The position numbers and the translations under genes are program-made. From positions 1-26,752 of the forward strand of contig JAYEJB010000063.1 of assembly GCA_034716415.1 (NCBI GenBank): a DNA stretch of 26,752 nt, given 5' to 3'. Under the pieces are notes generated by a model, which was not told the origin of the DNA, ran no database searches, and worked only from the letters and a program-made list of their open reading frames with translations. This stretch comes from JAYEJB01 sp034716415 (GTDB taxonomy: Bacteria > Patescibacteriota > Patescibacteriia > SG8-24). This document shows positions 24,505-26,752 of this stretch, one piece after another. Position 1 is the first letter of the stretch; each line of letters starts with the position of its first letter.

Positions 24505-25230
24505 TCAAGATTTCATCCGGCTATCGTTCCATCCCAATCCCACCTTATTCATAATCAGCTGTTCAAGCTTATGTGACGCGGCATGATTACAGAGCCCGAG
24601 ATATGATGACAGGTTATCATGACTGACCCGAACCACCATTCGTCTCGCCGTCTTCGTGCGCAAGATGGTGCAATGGGGCAGGAGCACATAGCCGAGAAAA
24701 TCTATCCCCTGTGACCACGTCCGGACCGATATCTTATCCGGATGTATGTCGAGCGCCAGCCGTGCATACAGGAACTCCGAAATCGGTCGGAGCAGTTTCT
24801 CAAGCCGACGACGCGATCCGTCGACGATGGCGAAATCGTCGCAATAACGCGCATAGTACTTCTCCCGAAGTATATGCTTTACGAAATGATCCAACTCGTG
24901 CAGATAGACGTTAGCGAACAGTTGACTGGTCAGGTTGCCTAGCGGCAACCCTTTACAGGGTTCCGTAGCGAAGCTGTCGATGACCTCCTCGATTAGCGCG
25001 ACGGTTCGTCTGTCGTTGATGCGCCTTTGTAGCAGAACGACCAGGGCACCATGATCTACCGATGCGAAAAACTTCCTGATATCGCATTTAAGGACATAAG
25101 CTGTCCGGGTGTTATTGCGACTGGCTCGCAGGAGGAACCCTCGCAGACGTCGCACTGCGGCGTGCGTACCCTTGCCTATCCGACATGAATAACTATCGTA
25201 CCGGTGAAACCGACAGGAAAAAGTCGGCCA
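24505..25230 (-). pseudogene. DGR-type reverse transcriptase, N-terminally truncated
   Basis: The frame is open from 25230 (after a TGA at 25231-25233) to the stop at 24505. It reads YDSYSCRIGKGTHAAVRRL, then LKCDIRKFFASVDH (first catalytic Asp) and GLPLGNLTSQLFANVYLHEL. The LGNxxSQ form is the mark of DGR reverse transcriptases, where others have QGxxxSP. YARYCDDF (catalytic Asp pair) and IDFLGYVLLPH follow, with an intact C-terminal part. Family members have roughly 80-100 more residues before YDSYSCR, and these are absent. The only start candidate is GTG 25155, inside the conserved region and without a ribosome binding site. On the opposite strand an Avd-like frame overlaps this end. I infer loss of the 5' part by rearrangement. 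Confidence 0.85.
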
Positions 25231-25385
25231 TCACCGCCGCCAGCGCCAAGCTCGACACGCTGAAACTGTTAGTCCGTCTCTGCAAGGATTGTAAGTGTAT
25301 CTCACACGGTCATTATCAATCCATGGAAACACGCCTTTACCGTATCGGCAAGATGATGGGCGGTTGGCTCAAGACGATGCGCTAG
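25185..25385 (+). pseudogene. Avd-like four-helix-bundle protein, N-terminal half missing
   Basis: Sixty-six residues ending at 25385. From about residue 10 they match the second half of bAvd-type DGR accessory proteins: ASAKLDTLKLLVRLCKDCK, then HYQSMETRLYRIGKMMGGWLK, the characteristic last helix (compare IGRMLGGWxK in the family). Avd binds the reverse transcriptase and is needed for mutagenic retrohoming. Complete members have about 110-125 residues. Helices 1 and 2 are missing, and the upstream DNA on this strand is the antisense of the reverse transcriptase. The ATG at 25185 may be fortuitous. The orientation, opposite to the reverse transcriptase, the template repeat and the target, is unusual. 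Confidence 0.7.
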
Positions 25386-25391
25386 GCAAAA

Positions 25392-25411
25392 CGCGCTCCA
25401 GGCGGAGCGCG
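25392..25411 (-). terminator. Hairpin between Avd fragment and template repeat
   Basis: CGCGCTCC (25392-25399) pairs perfectly with GGAGCGCG (25404-25411) across a 4-base loop. On the minus strand it is followed by TTTT, so it could end the template RNA. On the plus strand it follows the Avd fragment stop by 6 bases. Confidence 0.7.
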
Positions 25412-25427
25412 CTTTGATTCATTGAGG

Positions 25428-25553
25428 ACTCCCGAAGGGACGGCAGAGCCGTGTTGTGATACCTGTTCCTGACGTGGTTGGCGTTCAGGTTCGCCTCGTC
25501 ACCGTTCCGGTTGACGTTCGGCGCGTTCGACCAGCGGTCGCAACCGGGGATAC
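25428..25553 (-). repeat. DGR template repeat (TR)
   Basis: The template strand is the minus strand. The segment aligns without gaps to 25894-26019 (offset 466). In the core 25431-25550 (120 bp) there are 27 adenines on the minus strand; 15 of them differ in the variable repeat, and none of the other 93 positions does. The edges (25430 and 25551) also differ at minus-strand adenines. Read in the frame of the target gene, it carries nine AAC (Asn) codons, the usual design that lets A-mutagenesis reach many residues without making stop codons. The end matching the target's 3' end is GC-rich and unmutated. Confidence 0.96.
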
Positions 25554-25596
25554 CGTCGCAAAATACGCTGATGCCTTCCGGTTCAACGGGTGCGGA

Positions 25597-25613
25597 CCTG
25601 CCTGCCGGCAGGC
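25597..25613. repeat. 17-bp palindrome CCTGCCTG-type, copy 3
   Basis: CCTGCCTGCCGGCAGGC lies just beyond the template repeat. Short arms TGCGGA and TCCGCA flank it. Related to copies at 11072 and 24460. Confidence 0.65.
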
Positions 25614-25686
25614 GCATCCGCACCCTGTATTCATGCGGGATCCGATGACCGTCCTGGCCCCGACCCCAAGCACCTGCGCGGAGTGC

Positions 25687-25790
25687 TCAAGAATTGCGCC
25701 GCACCCTCCCCGCGTCCGTGGACGTGTGGATTCCGGCGGCTTGTGCAACTTGAGGGATTTCGGTGACGCGAATCCTTAGACGCGCGTTCA
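25687..25790 (-). CDS. Possible 34-residue protein between TR and VR
   Basis: ATG 25790 has GGAG 9 bases upstream and opens a frame reading RLRIRVTEIPQVAQAAG and a short polar tail, ending at 25687. I do not recognise it with confidence. It may be the start of a longer protein that has been broken, since the DNA to the left has no continuation in this frame. It lies downstream of the target gene on the same strand. Confidence 0.3.
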
Positions 25791-25840
25791 TGAACCTAAT
25801 CTCCAAAAGGAAATATACAAAAAAGGAGCCGGAGCGCCAA

Positions 25841-25854
25841 GGGTCCAAAGACCC
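25841..25854. repeat. Small hairpin downstream of the variable repeat
   Basis: GGGTC, the loop CAAA, and GACCC form a perfect 5-bp stem about 35 bases beyond the target stop codon. Many DGRs carry a short hairpin just 3' of the variable repeat that promotes retrohoming. The spacing here is longer than in the best-studied phage element, so this role is only a suggestion. Confidence 0.4.
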
Positions 25855-25888
25855 AGGCACCCCAGTTCCAAGGTTCCGAGCGCCGAGT

Positions 25889-26620
25889 TCAGCACCCCCG
25901 AAGGGACGGCAGAGCCGTGAAGTGATACCCGTGCCTGACGTGGCGGGCGCGCAGGTACGCCTCGTCACCGTCCCGGTAGACGAACGGCGCGCGCGACCAG
26001 CGGTCGCAACCGGGGAGACGGAGTTCCAATCCGGCCGCGATGGCGTACGGCACCGAAGCGCCGTCCATCTGCCGGACCCATTCCAGGTCCTGCGCCGCGG
26101 CGTAGATAACCGCCGAGTGGGCGGAGTCCGATCCGCGCGTCTTTTCGGGAACCATGCCGTCTTCAGGGTCGAAGTTCGCGCCGAGGTCCACGACCTCGAT
26201 TCGCACTCCGCCGGTCGGGACGCTGACGTCCTTGAGCCAGCGAACGCGGTCCGGTCCGATGTCGGCGTAGAGCTCGTCCCACTGCCAGAACTCCTTGCCG
26301 AAAGCCTCCCGCATGCGGTCGCGTGCGTAGGCGAGGGTCTCATGGACGGTGGGCTTGTAGATCGAGACCACGATGTCGAGGAGTGGGTTATCAGGACTTT
26401 CGCGCTCGAAGAGCGCGATGCGATCCTCCCCTTCCTCGAGCGCGCGGCGGATGTCCCCATCGGTCACGCCCGGCCAGTCACGGACCATTGCCAGCTTGTC
26501 CTCGAGCGTGTTGAACCGCCCGTGGATGAGACGGAGGGCGGAGTGCCGCCGCATAGCCGCGAGCATATCTCCCAATACCTCCGGATGCGCGATGACGCGA
26601 CGGGCCTCCTCCGCTGTCAA
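25889..26620 (-). CDS. DGR target (variable) protein
   Basis: 243 residues if TTG 26620 is the start. The N-terminal part (TAEEARRVIAHPEVLGDML, then charged helices) is unassigned. The middle has FWQWDELYADIGPDRVRWL and DSAHSAVIYAAAQDLEWVR. The last 40 residues, PGCDRWSRAPFVYRDGDEAY onward, are encoded by the variable repeat and have the GDxxYLxxxHVRxGYHFxALP look of a C-type-lectin-like ligand surface. Ten residues differ from the template version, nine of them Asn in the template. The start is doubtful: no ATG and no ribosome binding site. The frame is open up to 26671, overlapping the end of a transposase gene. The 5' end was probably altered by that insertion. Confidence 0.85.
   Translation of the reverse strand: MTAEEARRVIAHPEVLGDMLAAMRRHSALRLIHGRFNTLEDKLAMVRDWPGVTDGDIRRALEEGEDRIALFERESPDNPLLDIVVSIYKPTVHETLAYARDRMREAFGKEFWQWDELYADIGPDRVRWLKDVSVPTGGVRIEVVDLGANFDPEDGMVPEKTRGSDSAHSAVIYAAAQDLEWVRQMDGASVPYAIAAGLELRLPGCDRWSRAPFVYRDGDEAYLRARHVRHGYHFTALPSLRGC
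25894..26019 (-). repeat. DGR variable repeat (VR)
   Basis: The mutated copy of 25428-25553, covering the last codons of the target gene. Changes from the template read, in protein order, Asn to Arg, Phe, Tyr, Asp, Tyr, Arg, Arg, His and Phe, plus one Arg to Gly. The 3' end (minus strand CGGCTCTGCCGTCCCTTCGG) is identical to the template, as expected for the initiation-of-mutagenic-homing region, and contains a small ACGGC/GCCGT hairpin. Confidence 0.96.
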
Positions 26621-26654
26621 GCCGCTGTTCGGTACACCTTCAAGGGTTACACTT

Positions 26655-26752
26655 TTATTGGCTAATTTGAGCTAATTTCTGGTAGGGGGTGAGACCGCCC
26701 ATGCCCCGACCGAGGTGCGGGCGCTCCGTATTGTACCAGCGCACGTATTCGG
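26655..26752 (-). CDS. Transposase/integrase C terminus (IS3/IS481 type), partial
   Basis: The frame enters from the right edge and reads EYVRWYNTERPHLGRGMGGL, then TPYQKLAQISQ, and stops with TAA at 26655-26657. The WYNxxRPHxxL...TPxxxL pattern is the end of the DDE integrase core in IS3/IS481-family transposases. Only the last 32 residues are in the window. It ends 35 bases before the first possible start of the DGR target gene, so the element's right end probably lies in between. A possible terminal repeat beginning TG at 26626 cannot be confirmed without the left end. Confidence 0.85.
   Translation of the reverse strand, partial: EYVRWYNTERPHLGRGMGGLTPYQKLAQISQ

Noticed and set aside
25201..25500. 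Simple frameshift explaining the short reverse transcriptase
   Set aside because: I translated the minus strand upstream of 25230; no frame continues the reverse transcriptase, and the plus strand there encodes an Avd-like segment, so a rearrangement fits better.
25763..26665. A 300-residue plus-strand frame
   Set aside because: It is antisense to the DGR target gene and to the variable repeat; the minus-strand frame matches the template repeat's coding frame.

Overview
This window looks like a chromosomal contig from a candidate-phyla-radiation (Patescibacteria) type bacterium with a fairly GC-rich genome. That placement is inference. It rests on the mix of compact housekeeping genes, a pseudopilin fused to carboxypeptidase-regulatory-like domains, many short dispersed repeats between genes, and a diversity-generating retroelement (DGR). 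TGA ends several genes (for example the PAP2 gene at 12247 and the phosphoglycerate mutase at 17470), so the standard bacterial code applies. No rRNA or tRNA gene was recognised.

Left part (1-7527): metK on the minus strand diverges from a large plus-strand gene (1676-4330). That gene encodes a basic protein of about 884 residues with a divergent metallophosphoesterase domain. It has a promoter candidate, a good ribosome binding site and a strong TTCG-loop terminator. Convergent to it lie a frameshifted 23S rRNA-intervening-sequence-type four-helix-bundle gene, a UvrD/PcrA helicase and a CoA-binding protein.

Middle (7528-24381): every gene is on the minus strand. Read in the direction of transcription, from right to left, the order is GAPDH, a membrane-anchored phosphoesterase, phosphoglycerate kinase, enolase and two adjacent cofactor-independent phosphoglycerate mutases. 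This is the whole lower glycolytic path from glyceraldehyde-3-phosphate to phosphoenolpyruvate. It is followed by MutM, the pseudopilin fusion, a PAP2 phosphatase coupled to a mannose-1-phosphate guanylyltransferase, MltG and a DUF2207 membrane protein; several of these act in the cell envelope. Three intergenic gaps (7528-7922, 9687-10026, 20567-20933) hold the same composite repeat: 62-64-bp units at 75-77-bp spacing, a 53-bp hairpin with compensatory changes, and tandem copies of one hairpin arm.

Right end (24505-26752): a DGR. A template repeat (25428-25553) and a variable repeat (25894-26019) at the 3' end of a target gene align without gaps over 120 bp. All 15 differences in that core fall on template adenines (minus strand). 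The reverse transcriptase keeps its catalytic motifs but lacks its N-terminal part. It meets, head to head, the C-terminal half of an Avd-like protein on the other strand, which indicates a rearrangement. The target gene abuts the 3' end of an IS3/IS481-type transposase and has no convincing start codon. The element has therefore clearly diversified its target in the past, but as it stands here it is probably damaged.
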